Origin: Celeribacter naphthalenivorans
Lineage (GTDB): Bacteria > Pseudomonadota > Alphaproteobacteria > Rhodobacterales > Rhodobacteraceae
Length of the DNA: 64,000 nucleotides
NCBI RefSeq assembly: GCF_020524585.1
Contig: NZ_JAIVLK010000002.1
Location: forward strand, 522,655-586,654
Direction: 5' to 3'
Every line of letters starts with the position of its first letter. Position 1 is the stretch's first letter. The notes below the pieces were generated by a model. It saw only the letters and a program-made list of their open reading frames with translations. It did not search any database and was not told where the DNA came from. Shown here one piece after another: positions 18,781 to 27,747 of the stretch. The position numbers and the translations under genes are program-made.

Positions 18781-19374
18781 ATGAAACGTATCGCAACCCC
18801 CGTGCTGGTCCTGAGCGCCCTGGCCCTGTCCGCCCCGGCTTTCGCTGGCGGCTATTCCGAGCCGGTGATCGAACAGCCGACCATCGCGCCTGCACCCGTC
18901 GTGCCGGTGTCCGGCTCCGACTGGACCGGTGGCTACGCCGGTGCGTCGCTTGGTTACGGCTGGGGTGACGACGCGCTCGATGACGCGGACGACATGACCT
19001 ACGGCATCTTCGGCGGCTACAACTACGACTTCGGTCAGTTCGTGCTCGGCGGCGAATTGGAATATCTCGGCTCCGAGATCGAAAATGACACGGCCAACCT
19101 CGATGATCTGACCCGTCTGAAACTGCGCGCCGGTTACGACGCCGGTCCGGCTCTGATCTACGGTGTGGTCGGTGCGGCCTATGCCAATGCCGACATCGGT
19201 GGCCAGTCCTACAACGACACCGGTTACACCTACGGTATCGGTGTGGACTATGCCGTGACCGACAGCATCAACGTCGGTGCCGAGCTTCTGCAGAACGAAT
19301 TCGACGAATTCGACAACAGCGGCACGGACCTCTCGGCCACCACCTTGGGTGCCCGTGTGTCGTTCAAGTTCTGA
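18781..19374 (+). CDS. Outer membrane beta-barrel protein
   Basis: A 197-residue small porin-like/OmpA-barrel protein (Omp31/opacity group). A signal peptide (about 1-22, ending SAPAFAGG) is followed by a Pro/Val-rich stretch, then alternating aromatic/Gly strands: SDWTGGYAGASLGYGWG, YGIFGGYNYDFGQFVLGGEL. It ends with the barrel C-terminal signature RVSFKF. GGAGAATAAT precedes the ATG. Acidic composition fits a marine bacterium. The function is structural or unknown. Confidence 0.88.
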   Translation: MKRIATPVLVLSALALSAPAFAGGYSEPVIEQPTIAPAPVVPVSGSDWTGGYAGASLGYGWGDDALDDADDMTYGIFGGYNYDFGQFVLGGELEYLGSEIENDTANLDDLTRLKLRAGYDAGPALIYGVVGAAYANADIGGQSYNDTGYTYGIGVDYAVTDSINVGAELLQNEFDEFDNSGTDLSATTLGARVSFKF

Positions 19375-19444
19375 TCCGGCAAGCTCTGATTTGAGCTGAT
19401 CGTTACAGGCGGTTCGGTTCCCCCCCACACACAAGAACCGCCAC

Positions 19445-19476
19445 GGCCCCTCGCAGATTTGCGGGGGGCTTTTTTG
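19445..19476 (+). terminator. Rho-independent terminator after barrel protein
   Basis: GC-rich stem GCCCCTCGCA / TGCGGGGGGC with loop GATT, followed by a T run (TTTTTTG). It lies about 70 bases after the barrel protein stop. Confidence 0.8.
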
Positions 19477-19552
19477 TTTTGCGGGCTCGGGATGTCATTG
19501 CCAAGCCGGATGCGATGGCTACACTGGCGCGCAACTGACAAAGGGTATCACC

Positions 19553-20518
19553 ATGGCGCTGGAAGACGCGAAAACTCAGATCGATCTGGCCTTTACGGGC
19601 ACGGGGCGGGGACTGGCCTTTGAAAACGCCTTTGGCGGCGCGCTCTCGGCCTTTCGTCGCCGCTATACCAAGGATCTCACGGGCGTCGATCTGGCGATCA
19701 CTGGCGTGCCCTTCGACCAAGCGGTGACCAACCGCCCCGGCACCCGGCTTGGGCCTCGGGCGATCCGGGAGGCTTCGGCTTTGCAGGCCTTTGACGCGCC
19801 TTACGGCTGGGGCTATTCGCCCTTCGATGAGTTCAATGTGGTGGATTACGGCGATCTGGCCTTTGACTATGCCATGGTCTCCGAGTTTCCCGACCGTTTG
19901 ACCGACCACATTCGCACGATTCTGGCCGCCGGCGCCGGAAGCCTCGTGATGGGCGGCGATCACTATATCAGCTACCCGATTCTGAAAGCGCATGCCGAGA
20001 AGTTTGGCCCTCTGAGCCTCATTCACTTCGATGCGCATTCCGACACTTGGCAAGATGATGATCTGACCCGGATCGACCACGGGACCATGTTTTACAAGGC
20101 GGTGAAGACCGGCCTCATTGATCCGAAAACCTCGGTCCAGATCGGCATTCGCACCGACAACCCGGACACGATGGGCGTCAATATCATCGACGCGCGCACC
20201 GTGCACGAACGCGGCGCCGGATGGGTGGCCGCGGAGGTCAAAAAGATCGTCGGTGAGCGGCCTTGCTATCTGACCTTCGACATCGACTGTCTCGACCCGG
20301 CCTTTGCGCCTGGCACCGGCACGCCGGTCTGGGGCGGGCTGGCCTCATGGCAAGCCTCCGCGATCCTGCGCGATCTGGCGGGGGTGAACCTCACCGGCGG
20401 CGATGTCGTCGAGGTCTCTCCGCCCTATGACACCACCGGTGCCACAGCCATCGCAGGCGCGCATGTGCTGATGGAGATCATCGCGCTCTATGGCTGGACA
20501 CGCCGGAAAGACGCATGA
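19553..20518 (+). CDS. speB: Agmatinase-like ureohydrolase
   Basis: Binuclear-manganese hydrolase of the arginase/agmatinase family; an agmatine-to-putrescine role is likely. It is 321 residues. The metal ligands are all present: GGDH (His137), DAHSD (Asp160, His162, Asp164) and DIDCLDP (Asp243, Asp245), plus the agmatinase-type APGTGTPVWGG. Its stop overlaps the next start by 4 bp. Related guanidino-acid hydrolases cannot be excluded. Confidence 0.88.
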   Translation: MALEDAKTQIDLAFTGTGRGLAFENAFGGALSAFRRRYTKDLTGVDLAITGVPFDQAVTNRPGTRLGPRAIREASALQAFDAPYGWGYSPFDEFNVVDYGDLAFDYAMVSEFPDRLTDHIRTILAAGAGSLVMGGDHYISYPILKAHAEKFGPLSLIHFDAHSDTWQDDDLTRIDHGTMFYKAVKTGLIDPKTSVQIGIRTDNPDTMGVNIIDARTVHERGAGWVAAEVKKIVGERPCYLTFDIDCLDPAFAPGTGTPVWGGLASWQASAILRDLAGVNLTGGDVVEVSPPYDTTGATAIAGAHVLMEIIALYGWTRRKDA

Positions 20519-20937
20519 GAATGGTGTTTTGGGGGATCATCATTGCATTTGCCGCGCTGCAGGCGCTGATCCGTCTGGCGCCCACCGATCCTGCGCGCTG
20601 GCATGTCGATCCCTTCGCTGCTGCCGATCCCGCGCCGGGCGGCGTCAAACGTCTGTTGACCGTGCCGATGGACCCCGAAGAGGCGCTCACCCGGCTGGCC
20701 GCCATTGCTGAAACCGAACCGCGCACGCGCCACATTGCCGGATCGGTCGAGGAGGGGCGTCTGACCTATCGCAGCCGCACCGCCTTTTGGGGCTTTCCCG
20801 ATTTCACCACCATCGCCGCGCGGCCGCATGAGAGCGGCGCCGAAGTGGTGATCCTCGCCCGCCTGCGCTTTGGCAAGTCCGATCTGGGCGTCAACGGACG
20901 GCGGGCGGAGGCGTGGATCGAGGCCGCCGGGTTTTAG
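20515..20937 (+). CDS. DUF1499 family protein
   Basis: A 140-residue protein with one N-terminal hydrophobic helix (residues 4-18) and a DUF1499-type domain (VPMDPEEALTRLAAIAETEP, SRTAFWGFPDFTTIAARP, ending RRAEAWI). The ATG overlaps the agmatinase stop (ATGA), so it is translationally coupled. No biochemical function is known for the family. Confidence 0.8.
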   Translation: MRMVFWGIIIAFAALQALIRLAPTDPARWHVDPFAAADPAPGGVKRLLTVPMDPEEALTRLAAIAETEPRTRHIAGSVEEGRLTYRSRTAFWGFPDFTTIAARPHESGAEVVILARLRFGKSDLGVNGRRAEAWIEAAGF

Positions 20938-20983
20938 CGATGTCTCTTGACGCTGGCCCGGATCGCGGGCAACAGATCACGCC

Positions 20984-22033
20984 ATGATACCAGAAGATCG
21001 CCTATACCAAATCCTCCAGCGTTTTGAATTCCTTGAGGCCTCCATGTCTCAGGGCTCCGGCGATATTGTCGCCTTGGGCCGCGAATATGCCGAGTTGCGT
21101 CCCGTCGTGGATCAAATCCGGGGCTACCAGAGCCTGCGTGCTCAGATCGAAGAGGCCGAGGAGATGCTCGCGGATCCTGAGATGAAGGCCTTGGCCGAAG
21201 AGGAACTCCCCGATCTCAAAGCCGCGCTGCCGGAGGCCGAAGAGGCGCTTCAGATCGCGCTTTTGCCGAAAGACGCCGCCGACACGGGCTCCGCCATCAT
21301 CGAAATTCGCCCCGGCACCGGCGGCGACGAGGCGGGGCTGTTCGCGGGCGATCTTTTGCGGATGTATCAACGCTATAGCGAGGCCAAGGGCTGGCAATTC
21401 GAGATCATCGAGCTGTCCGAGGGCGAGCTGGGTGGCGTCAAAGAGGTTGTCGCCAATATCAAGGGCGAGGGCGTCTTTGCCCGGATGAAATTCGAGAGCG
21501 GCGTGCATCGGGTGCAGCGCGTGCCGGAGACCGAAAGCGGCGGGCGCATTCACACCTCTGCCGCCACCGTTGCCGTTCTGCCCGAGGCGCAGGATGTGGA
21601 CATCGAGATCAACGCCAATGACATTCGCATCGACACGATGCGCAGCTCCGGCGCGGGCGGCCAGCACGTCAACACCACGGATTCTGCGGTGCGGATCACC
21701 CACATCCCGACGGGAATCGTTGTGACATCCTCCGAGAAATCCCAGCACCGCAACCGCGAGATTGCGATGAATGTGCTCAAAGCCCGGCTTTACGACGCGG
21801 AGCGGCAAAAATTGCATGATGCGCGTTCGGCGGACCGCAAATCGCAGGTCGGCTCGGGCGATCGCTCGGAACGCATCCGTACCTATAATTTTCCGCAAGG
21901 CCGTATGACGGATCACCGCATCAACCTGACGCTCTACAAGCTCGATCAGGTGATGCAGGGTGACCTCGATGAGGTGATCGACGCGCTGATTTCCGACCAT
22001 CAATCCGCGCTTTTGGCGGAGATGGAAGGGTGA
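20984..22033 (+). CDS. prfA: Peptide chain release factor 1
   Basis: Releases the nascent peptide at UAA and UAG codons. It is 349 residues. The catalytic GGQ (residues 225-227) lies in [21 protein letters not shown], and [22 protein letters not shown] precedes it. The GTGA overlap at the stop couples it to prmC, the methylase of the same GGQ glutamine, the usual pairing. Confidence 0.96.
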   Translation: MIPEDRLYQILQRFEFLEASMSQGSGDIVALGREYAELRPVVDQIRGYQSLRAQIEEAEEMLADPEMKALAEEELPDLKAALPEAEEALQIALLPKDAADTGSAIIEIRPGTGGDEAGLFAGDLLRMYQRYSEAKGWQFEIIELSEGELGGVKEVVANIKGEGVFARMKFESGVHRVQRVPETESGGRIHTSAATVAVLPEAQDVDIEINANDIRIDTMRSSGAGGQHVNTTDSAVRITHIPTGIVVTSSEKSQHRNREIAMNVLKARLYDAERQKLHDARSADRKSQVGSGDRSERIRTYNFPQGRMTDHRINLTLYKLDQVMQGDLDEVIDALISDHQSALLAEMEG

Positions 22034-22896
22034 GTGCGCAGGGGAGTGTTCAGGCGTCTTTGATCGCCGGCACCAAGCGCCTGACAGAGGCCGGGATCGA
22101 CGGCGCGCCCCGCGACGCGCGGCTGTTGATGGCACATGTGTTGGACATGGAGCCGGGGCGGCTGACGCTCGTGATGCCGGATGAGATGTCTGAGGATCAC
22201 AAAGCGGCGTTTGAAGCGGCGATTGAACGCCGTCTGACCCGTGAACCGGTCTCGCACATTTTGGGCTATCGCGACTTTTACGGGCGGCGGTTTCAGGTCT
22301 CTTCCGACGTGTTGGACCCGCGCCCCGAGACGGAAATCCTGATCTCGGAAGCGCTCTCGAAACCCTTTGCCTCCGTCTTGGATCTTGGCACAGGATCGGG
22401 CGCTATCCTTTTGACATTGCTGGCGGAACAGGTTTTGGCCAAGGGGCTTGCCACGGATCTCTCTGAGGCTGCTTTGACAGTTGCGCAGACCAATGCGGAG
22501 GCACTTGGCCTCGGCAAGCGCGCGCGGCTTCAATGGGCGGATTGGTGGGCTGGCGTCGAAGGCCAGTTCGATTTGATCGTCTCCAACCCGCCCTATATCG
22601 CCGCGGACGAGATGGCGGGCCTGTCGCCGGAGCTCGCGCATGAGCCGCGCATGGCGCTCACGGACGAGGCCGATGGGCTGATGTGCTACCGTGCGATTGC
22701 CGCAGGTGTGCGGGCGCATCTGGCGCCGCGTGGGCGGATCATGGTTGAGATCGGCCCGACGCAGGGCGCGGCCGTGTCCGACCTGTTTTTGGCTCAGGGT
22801 CTCAAGGCCGTACGCGTCATCGCCGATCTCGATGGGCGCGACCGCGTGGTCGTGGCACAGGCGCCGAATCCGCATCCGCGCAATTTGGGAAAATGA
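22030..22896 (+). CDS. prmC: Release factor glutamine methyltransferase
   Basis: SAM-dependent methylase of the GGQ glutamine in release factors. It is 288 residues starting at GTG 22030, which overlaps the prfA stop. It shows [19 protein letters not shown], the SAM motif [13 protein letters not shown] and the substrate motif NPPY (residues 186-189). The last ten or so residues are less conserved. Confidence 0.95.
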   Translation: MSAQGSVQASLIAGTKRLTEAGIDGAPRDARLLMAHVLDMEPGRLTLVMPDEMSEDHKAAFEAAIERRLTREPVSHILGYRDFYGRRFQVSSDVLDPRPETEILISEALSKPFASVLDLGTGSGAILLTLLAEQVLAKGLATDLSEAALTVAQTNAEALGLGKRARLQWADWWAGVEGQFDLIVSNPPYIAADEMAGLSPELAHEPRMALTDEADGLMCYRAIAAGVRAHLAPRGRIMVEIGPTQGAAVSDLFLAQGLKAVRVIADLDGRDRVVVAQAPNPHPRNLGK

Positions 22897-23273
22897 TGCG
22901 GGGGAAGAATGTGGTCACCACGATATCGATAAGGGATTTGGTAAGGCTTATGCGTTAGAGTGCCTGTTAGCGATACCTTTTCCCGTATCGGCAAAATCCG
23001 GGCAAAACGGTTCAATTTGGCGCAGCCCATGTGCAAAAACCTCTTGTAATGCGCGGATGTACATGGTTACTGGGGACAGCGTAAGGCGGAGGACACTCCC
23101 CAACGCGGTTACCCTGCACAGCTTTGACGTTGAGGGCTCCCATTTCGGGGAGCGCAGACCACAACATGAAGTGCGGATCAACAAGGACAGACAAGCCAGT
23201 TACAGGACAAGCCGGTCCAAGAATCCGGCAACAGGCTGGACTTTACCGAGATATAGGCTCGAAAGAACAACAT
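22897..23273. other. Intergenic region upstream of DUF4167 gene
   Basis: No protein gene is supported in these 377 bp. It holds several small inverted repeats: GTGGTCACCAC near 22911, then CGATATCG, CGATAC/GTATCG (about 22971-22990) and GCTCCC/GGGAGC near 23136-23155. A structured leader or a small RNA is possible but not shown. No clear -35/-10 pair was found. Confidence 0.4.
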
Positions 23274-23894
23274 ATGAGATCTTCTAAAAACCGTTCGCGG
23301 TCCAAGAACAACCGCAGCCGTTCCGTTGGCAATATCGTCAACCGCGTCTTCGACAGCTCCGGCCCCGAAGGCAAGGTGCGCGGCACGCCACAGCAGATCA
23401 TCGAGAAATACAATCAGCTTGCCCGCGATGCCCAGCTTGGCAACGACCGCGTGGCCGCTGAGAATTTTCAACAGCACGCGGAGCATTATCTTCGCCTTCT
23501 GGGCCAAGCCCAAAAAGAACAGGAAGCGCAGCGCGAGCAGCAGGAGCGCGATCAGGCCGAGCGTCGTGAACGTCAGGAATCTGAGCGCGCCGAGCGTCAG
23601 CGCAAACGCGACGACCATCAGTCCACACAACCGCAAGCTGGCGAAGGCGATCAGCCCGATCTGGTCTTTGTGGACACCAAGGCGGACGATGGCGACACCG
23701 GTCTCGTAGAGACACCGGAAGAGGCCCCGAAAGAGGTGGTCGAGGCGCCGAAGCCGAAAAAACCGCGCGCGCCGCGCAAGCCGCGCAAGACCAAAGCGGA
23801 AAAGGATGCGGAAGCGGCTGCGAAAGCTGCGGAAGAGGCCTCCTCTGAGGCGCCAGAACCGGCGCCAGAGGCCGCACCGGACGCCGCCGAGTAA
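23274..23894 (+). CDS. DUF4167 domain protein
   Basis: A 206-residue protein. The basic N-terminus (RSSKNRSRSKNNRSRSVGN) and the segment NRVFDSSGPEGKVRGTPQQI, with the following EKYNQLARDAQLGNDRVAAE, are the alphaproteobacterial DUF4167 signature. After that comes a Gln/Glu/Arg coiled-coil stretch and a Lys/Pro/Ala/Glu low-complexity tail. Nucleic-acid or ribosome association is a guess from charge. It follows prmC after a 377-bp gap. Confidence 0.85.
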   Translation: MRSSKNRSRSKNNRSRSVGNIVNRVFDSSGPEGKVRGTPQQIIEKYNQLARDAQLGNDRVAAENFQQHAEHYLRLLGQAQKEQEAQREQQERDQAERRERQESERAERQRKRDDHQSTQPQAGEGDQPDLVFVDTKADDGDTGLVETPEEAPKEVVEAPKPKKPRAPRKPRKTKAEKDAEAAAKAAEEASSEAPEPAPEAAPDAAE

Positions 23895-23915
23895 GGCGCA
23901 GACCACAGATCGAAA

Positions 23916-23940
23916 GCCCCCGCCATGGCGGGGGTTTTTC
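23916..23940 (+). terminator. Rho-independent terminator
   Basis: Perfect hairpin CCCCCGCC-AT-GGCGGGGG followed by TTTTTC, 22 bases after the DUF4167 stop. It also separates the convergent LuxR gene. Confidence 0.87.
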
Positions 23941-23955
23941 TTTTCGCGAAAGGCG

Positions 23956-24468
23956 TTAGGCCTCGCCAGTTACATCAGCGTCGATCAGCGTGTCGATGAC
24001 CGCAGACATCAGTTCCGCACGATTTCTGGTGCCGGATTTGCGATAGATCGCGTTGAGATGCGCCTTGATCGTGCCCTCTTTGTTGCCGCGCAGGTCGGCA
24101 ATCTCGGTGATCGACAGGCCTTTGACGAGAAAACTCGCCACATCGCGCTCCGCAGGTGAGAGTGCCCAGCCATCGAAATGCGCCTCGATGACGTCGAACA
24201 CCGCGCGCGAGGCCTCTTTGAGACTGGTCTCGAGCCGGGCCTTTCGGGCGAAAAGATCCAGCATGAGCCGTGTTTCAAGGAAAATCGCGACGACCAAAGT
24301 GGCCGCCGCCATGGCTTCGATCAAAAGATGCGTGGTCGGTTTTCCGCCCGCTTCGCCCAGATCGGTCAGAACATCCGTGATAAAAAACAGCGCGCAAAAG
24401 GCCTGGGCGGCGATCAAGGCCACCATGGCCGCAGGCGTCGGGCGTTCGGTGAAGGCAGGATGTGCCAT
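23956..24468 (-). CDS. Membrane-anchored LuxR-type regulator
   Basis: A 170-residue protein. Two hydrophobic segments (about 13-32 and 45-65) are followed by a short helical linker and a LuxR/GerE helix-turn-helix (about 103-165): LSPAERDVASFLVKGLSITE, then HLNAIYRKSGTRNRAELMSA. There is no receiver or autoinducer domain, so the signal probably comes through the membrane helices. It is 18 bp after a cytochrome b561 gene and probably in its operon, which suggests redox or envelope control of that operon. Confidence 0.87.
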   Translation of the reverse strand: MAHPAFTERPTPAAMVALIAAQAFCALFFITDVLTDLGEAGGKPTTHLLIEAMAAATLVVAIFLETRLMLDLFARKARLETSLKEASRAVFDVIEAHFDGWALSPAERDVASFLVKGLSITEIADLRGNKEGTIKAHLNAIYRKSGTRNRAELMSAVIDTLIDADVTGEA

Positions 24469-24486
24469 GACGTCGTCCTTTCGGGG

Positions 24487-25011
24487 TCAGGAATCTGGCA
24501 TGTCCTTGTAGCCTGTCACCATCGCGCGGGGAAGGTTGATGCGCGTCCGCCAGCTTTCGAAAAACACGGCGGCGATATGCAAAAGCACCGAAAACTCGGC
24601 CCAGCCGACCGCGATTTCATGAACCTCCTCGGGCCATTCGACGCCCCAAAACAAATCGGTGGTCATCAGCCAACCGGAGAGGCCGATGAGACCGAGCGTG
24701 GCGATGAGGTTGTAGATCATCAAGGCGCCCAGAGGTGTGTGGCCTTTGTGTGGGCGCACCCGTCCGGTCATCATGTCCGTGGCCTGTTCCATCGCCTGCG
24801 ACGCAGAGGGCGGGAAACTGGCGAAGCGGGCGTAACGACTGCCGACAAAGCCCCAGATCACGCGGATCGTCAAAAGCGCAATGATCGTGTAGCCGATCCA
24901 GAGATGCAGATCGCTTTCGTCATCGACAAAAAACGCATTGGCGGCGAAGCAGCCCACAAGCGTCCAGTGAAACAGGCGGACGACGGGGTCCCAGATTTTC
25001 TCGCGTGTCAT
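24487..25011 (-). CDS. Cytochrome b561 family protein
   Basis: A 174-residue integral membrane b-type cytochrome (bacterial CybB/b561 group) that moves electrons within the inner membrane. It starts WDPVVRLFHWTLVGCF, with the heme-ligand histidine in the first helix. Four hydrophobic helices follow, with a further His in GWAEFSVLLHIAAVFFESW. The ATG at 25011 has AGAGG upstream. It is arranged PepSY - cytochrome - LuxR. Confidence 0.88.
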   Translation of the reverse strand: MTREKIWDPVVRLFHWTLVGCFAANAFFVDDESDLHLWIGYTIIALLTIRVIWGFVGSRYARFASFPPSASQAMEQATDMMTGRVRPHKGHTPLGALMIYNLIATLGLIGLSGWLMTTDLFWGVEWPEEVHEIAVGWAEFSVLLHIAAVFFESWRTRINLPRAMVTGYKDMPDS

Positions 25012-25063
25012 AGAGGCCTCTTTTGAAATCTGGGGGGCGTTTGAAGCCCCCCGCACGGGCAGA

Positions 25064-25312
25064 TCAGTCTTCGATTTTCACGATGTTGAAATCGCCATCC
25101 AGAAAGACTTCGAGCTTTTGTCCATCTTTCTTGGTGTAGGCCTCATAAAGACCGTCTTCGAGTTTGATCTTGCCCACCTCATGACCGTCTGCGGTGAGCA
25201 GTTCGGTGATCTTCATCTTGTTCTCATCGGTCAGTTCGACCGTGCCAGCGGCGAAAGCGCCGGTGGTGAGCGTTGCGGCCAGAAGCGTGGCGGAAATCAG
25301 GGTTTTGATCAT
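25064..25312 (-). CDS. Periplasmic PepSY-like protein
   Basis: An 82-residue protein with a signal peptide (about 1-21, cleavage after GAFA) and a single PepSY-like domain (KITELLTADGHEVGKIKLED and KKDGQKLEVFLDGDFNIVKI). PepSY modules next to cytochrome b561 genes are common and may modulate the membrane redox partner. It is first in the three-gene run, 52 bp before the cytochrome. Confidence 0.83.
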   Translation of the reverse strand: MIKTLISATLLAATLTTGAFAAGTVELTDENKMKITELLTADGHEVGKIKLEDGLYEAYTKKDGQKLEVFLDGDFNIVKIED

Positions 25313-25459
25313 GGTTTGTCCTTTTTGCAGATGGACCGGCGAGAGGGCCGGACTGGTGCAAAAAGGCAGGAGAGCAGCGGAAAACCTATTGGACCCAAGT
25401 TGGAGACCAGTGTTTTTCGTTCAGGATGAGGGGAATTGACCCTGAGTTTAGGTCTGAGG

Positions 25460-25882
25460 TTAGGGCAGTATCCCGAAACTCTCGGTCAGCTCGGCGCGGT
25501 GCACGATGTGGACCTTATTGCCCGAGGGATCGCGCAGATAGGCGCCGTAGTAATCCGGCGCATATTGCGGTCTGAGACCCGGCGCGCCTTCATCTCGTCC
25601 GCCCTGTGCCAGCCCCGCGGCATGGGCCGTGTCGACGGCGGCGCGGGTGGGGGCGACAAAGGCCAGCATCGCGCCATTGCCCGCGCGTGCGGGCGTGCGA
25701 TCAAAGGGTTTATAGACGTAAAACCGGGGATAAGGTGCCTCGGGCCGGACCCAGCATCGCGCCTCCGGGCCACCATCGGGCTCAACCGCTCGTTGTTTCA
25801 GGCCCAGAGGGAGCAACACGGCGTCATAAAAGGCGGCGGCAAGGTCGAGATCGTCGGCGCCGACCGTGACATGGGAAAACAT
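25460..25882 (-). CDS. VOC/glyoxalase-family protein
   Basis: A 140-residue single VOC-fold protein (MFSHVTVGADDLDLAAAFYD at the start, YYGAYLRDPSGNKVHIVHR near the end). His4 and the Glu/His positions of the metal site are plausible, but the substrate is not readable. It lies 3 bp after rsmA and is probably read through from the same operon. Confidence 0.82.
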   Translation of the reverse strand: MFSHVTVGADDLDLAAAFYDAVLLPLGLKQRAVEPDGGPEARCWVRPEAPYPRFYVYKPFDRTPARAGNGAMLAFVAPTRAAVDTAHAAGLAQGGRDEGAPGLRPQYAPDYYGAYLRDPSGNKVHIVHRAELTESFGILP

Positions 25883-25885
25883 GAC

Positions 25886-26728
25886 TTATCCTTTTGCGAT
25901 TTCTCGGGCTAAGGCGCACCATCCTTCGATCGGCACCTGTTCGGCGCGGTCCGTGGGTTTGATCCCGGCCGCGACGAGCCGGTCTTCGATCTCCGGCGCA
26001 ACACCCTTGAGCGAAGCGCGGAGCATCTTGCGGCGCTGGTTGAACCCGGCGGCGACGATGCGCTCCAGCACTTTGGGATCGGCCTCAAAGCGCGGCGCGG
26101 GCAGGGCGTCGAAATGCACCACGGCGGAATGGATTTTCGGCGGCGGGCTAAAGGCCTCGGGCGGCAGTTCCATGACAATACGGGGCCGGGTGCGCCATTG
26201 ACTGAGAATCGCGAGACGGCCGTATTTTTTCGACCCGGGCTCTGCGACGATGCGCTCGGCCACCTCTTTTTGGAACATCAGCGTCAGCGAGGCCCAATAG
26301 GGCGGCCAAGTGGGCGGCGTGAGCCAGCGCACCAAAAGCTCGGTGCCGACGTTATAGGGCAGGTTGGCGACCACGCGCACGGGGGGCGTCAGGCGCTCCA
26401 GCGGGTCGATCTCCAAGGCGTCGGCGTTGATCACCTCAAGCCGTCCGGGATAGGCGGCGGAGATTTCCGACAATGGCCCCATGGCGCGGCTGTCTTTTTC
26501 GACGGCCAGAACCTTGCGCGCGCCCTCGGCCAGAAGGCCACGGGTCAGACCGCCGGGGCCGGGGCCGACTTCCAAAACATCGGAGTGCGTCAGATCACCT
26601 GCTTGGCGGGCAATTTTCGAGGTCAGGTTCAGGTCGAGAAGAAAGTTCTGCCCGAGCGATTTCTTGGCGACGAGACCATGGGTTTCGATCACATCGCGCA
26701 GCGGCGGGAGCCCATCGACAGTGGCCAT
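25886..26728 (-). CDS. rsmA: 16S rRNA dimethyladenosine transferase
   Basis: KsgA, which dimethylates two adjacent adenines near the 3' end of 16S rRNA. It is 280 residues. It shows [18 protein letters not shown], the SAM motif [16 protein letters not shown] and the catalytic [11 protein letters not shown]. Its start overlaps the pdxA stop by one base (TGATG), so it is translationally coupled in the lptD-surA-pdxA-rsmA order also known from E. coli. Confidence 0.96.
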   Translation of the reverse strand: MATVDGLPPLRDVIETHGLVAKKSLGQNFLLDLNLTSKIARQAGDLTHSDVLEVGPGPGGLTRGLLAEGARKVLAVEKDSRAMGPLSEISAAYPGRLEVINADALEIDPLERLTPPVRVVANLPYNVGTELLVRWLTPPTWPPYWASLTLMFQKEVAERIVAEPGSKKYGRLAILSQWRTRPRIVMELPPEAFSPPPKIHSAVVHFDALPAPRFEADPKVLERIVAAGFNQRRKMLRASLKGVAPEIEDRLVAAGIKPTDRAEQVPIEGWCALAREIAKG

Positions 26729-27711
26729 CAGCGCACTCCTTTTTCTGCCATTTCAGCGGCCATTTTGAGCGCGGCGATCAGGCTTGTCGGATCGGCAAGA
26801 CCTTTGCCCGCGATGTCAAACGCGGTGCCGTGATCGGGCGAGGTGCGGATGAAGGGCAGGCCCAGCGTGACATTGACGCCGCCCGAAAAATCAATCGTCT
26901 TGATCGGGATGAGGGCTTGGTCGTGATAGGCACAAAGCGCCACGTCATAGCCCGCGCGGGCGCGGGCGTGGAACATCGTGTCGGGCGGCATCGGGCCTTT
27001 GAGATCAAAGCCTTCTGCGCTCAAACGCTCGATCAGCGGGATCATCCAGTCGAGCTCTTCCTGCCCCATCGCACCGCCTTCGCCCGCATGGGGATTAAGA
27101 CCTGCAAGCGCGATGCGTGGGCGTTCCAGCCCCCAGAAACGGCTCAGATCGGTGGCGGTGATGCGAATGGTCTCTTCGAGCAACGCGGGCGTGAAAGCGA
27201 CGGGCACGTCCTTCAGCGCGATGTGGATCGTCACGGGCACGACGCGCAACTCCGGACAGGCGAGCATCATCACCACCCGCTCCACGCCGCCCAGATCGGC
27301 GAGATATTCGGTGTGGCCGGGAAAGGCAAAACCGGCGCCGTCTTTCAGGACTTTTTTGTTGATCGGTGCGGTGCAGAGCGCGGAGGCGGCCCCCGATTGC
27401 ACCAGAGACACGCCGCGCGCGATCACATCGATCACGCCCTGCGCGTTGCGCAGATCCGGGTGGCCGGGCGTGGCGGGGGCGGCGAACTCATGGCGCAGCA
27501 CGGGCAGGGTGCCTGAGGCGACATGATGCGCCTCGTGGGGGGCGGAGATTTCCGTGTAGTGAGTGCCATCAGGCAGGTGGCGCGGATCGCCGATCCAGAA
27601 AAACGGCACGGAGCCGTCGAGAACTTTCGCGGCGGCGACGGCCAGTTCGGGCCCGACGCCCGCCGGTTCGCCGCAACTGAGTGCGATGGGGGCAAAAGCA
27701 GCCGGGCTCAT
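26728..27711 (-). CDS. pdxA: 4-hydroxythreonine-4-phosphate dehydrogenase
   Basis: Oxidises 4-phosphohydroxy-L-threonine in pyridoxal phosphate synthesis. It is 327 residues. It shows the family features [15 protein letters not shown] at the N-terminus, [12 protein letters not shown] (metal-binding His) and the [13 protein letters not shown] motif. AAGAAGAGAT precedes the ATG. It lies 36 bp after surA. Confidence 0.95.
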   Translation of the reverse strand: MSPAAFAPIALSCGEPAGVGPELAVAAAKVLDGSVPFFWIGDPRHLPDGTHYTEISAPHEAHHVASGTLPVLRHEFAAPATPGHPDLRNAQGVIDVIARGVSLVQSGAASALCTAPINKKVLKDGAGFAFPGHTEYLADLGGVERVVMMLACPELRVVPVTIHIALKDVPVAFTPALLEETIRITATDLSRFWGLERPRIALAGLNPHAGEGGAMGQEELDWMIPLIERLSAEGFDLKGPMPPDTMFHARARAGYDVALCAYHDQALIPIKTIDFSGGVNVTLGLPFIRTSPDHGTAFDIAGKGLADPTSLIAALKMAAEMAEKGVR

Positions 27712-27747
27712 ATCTCTTCTTTCATAACGTGCCCATCGGGCGTCAGA

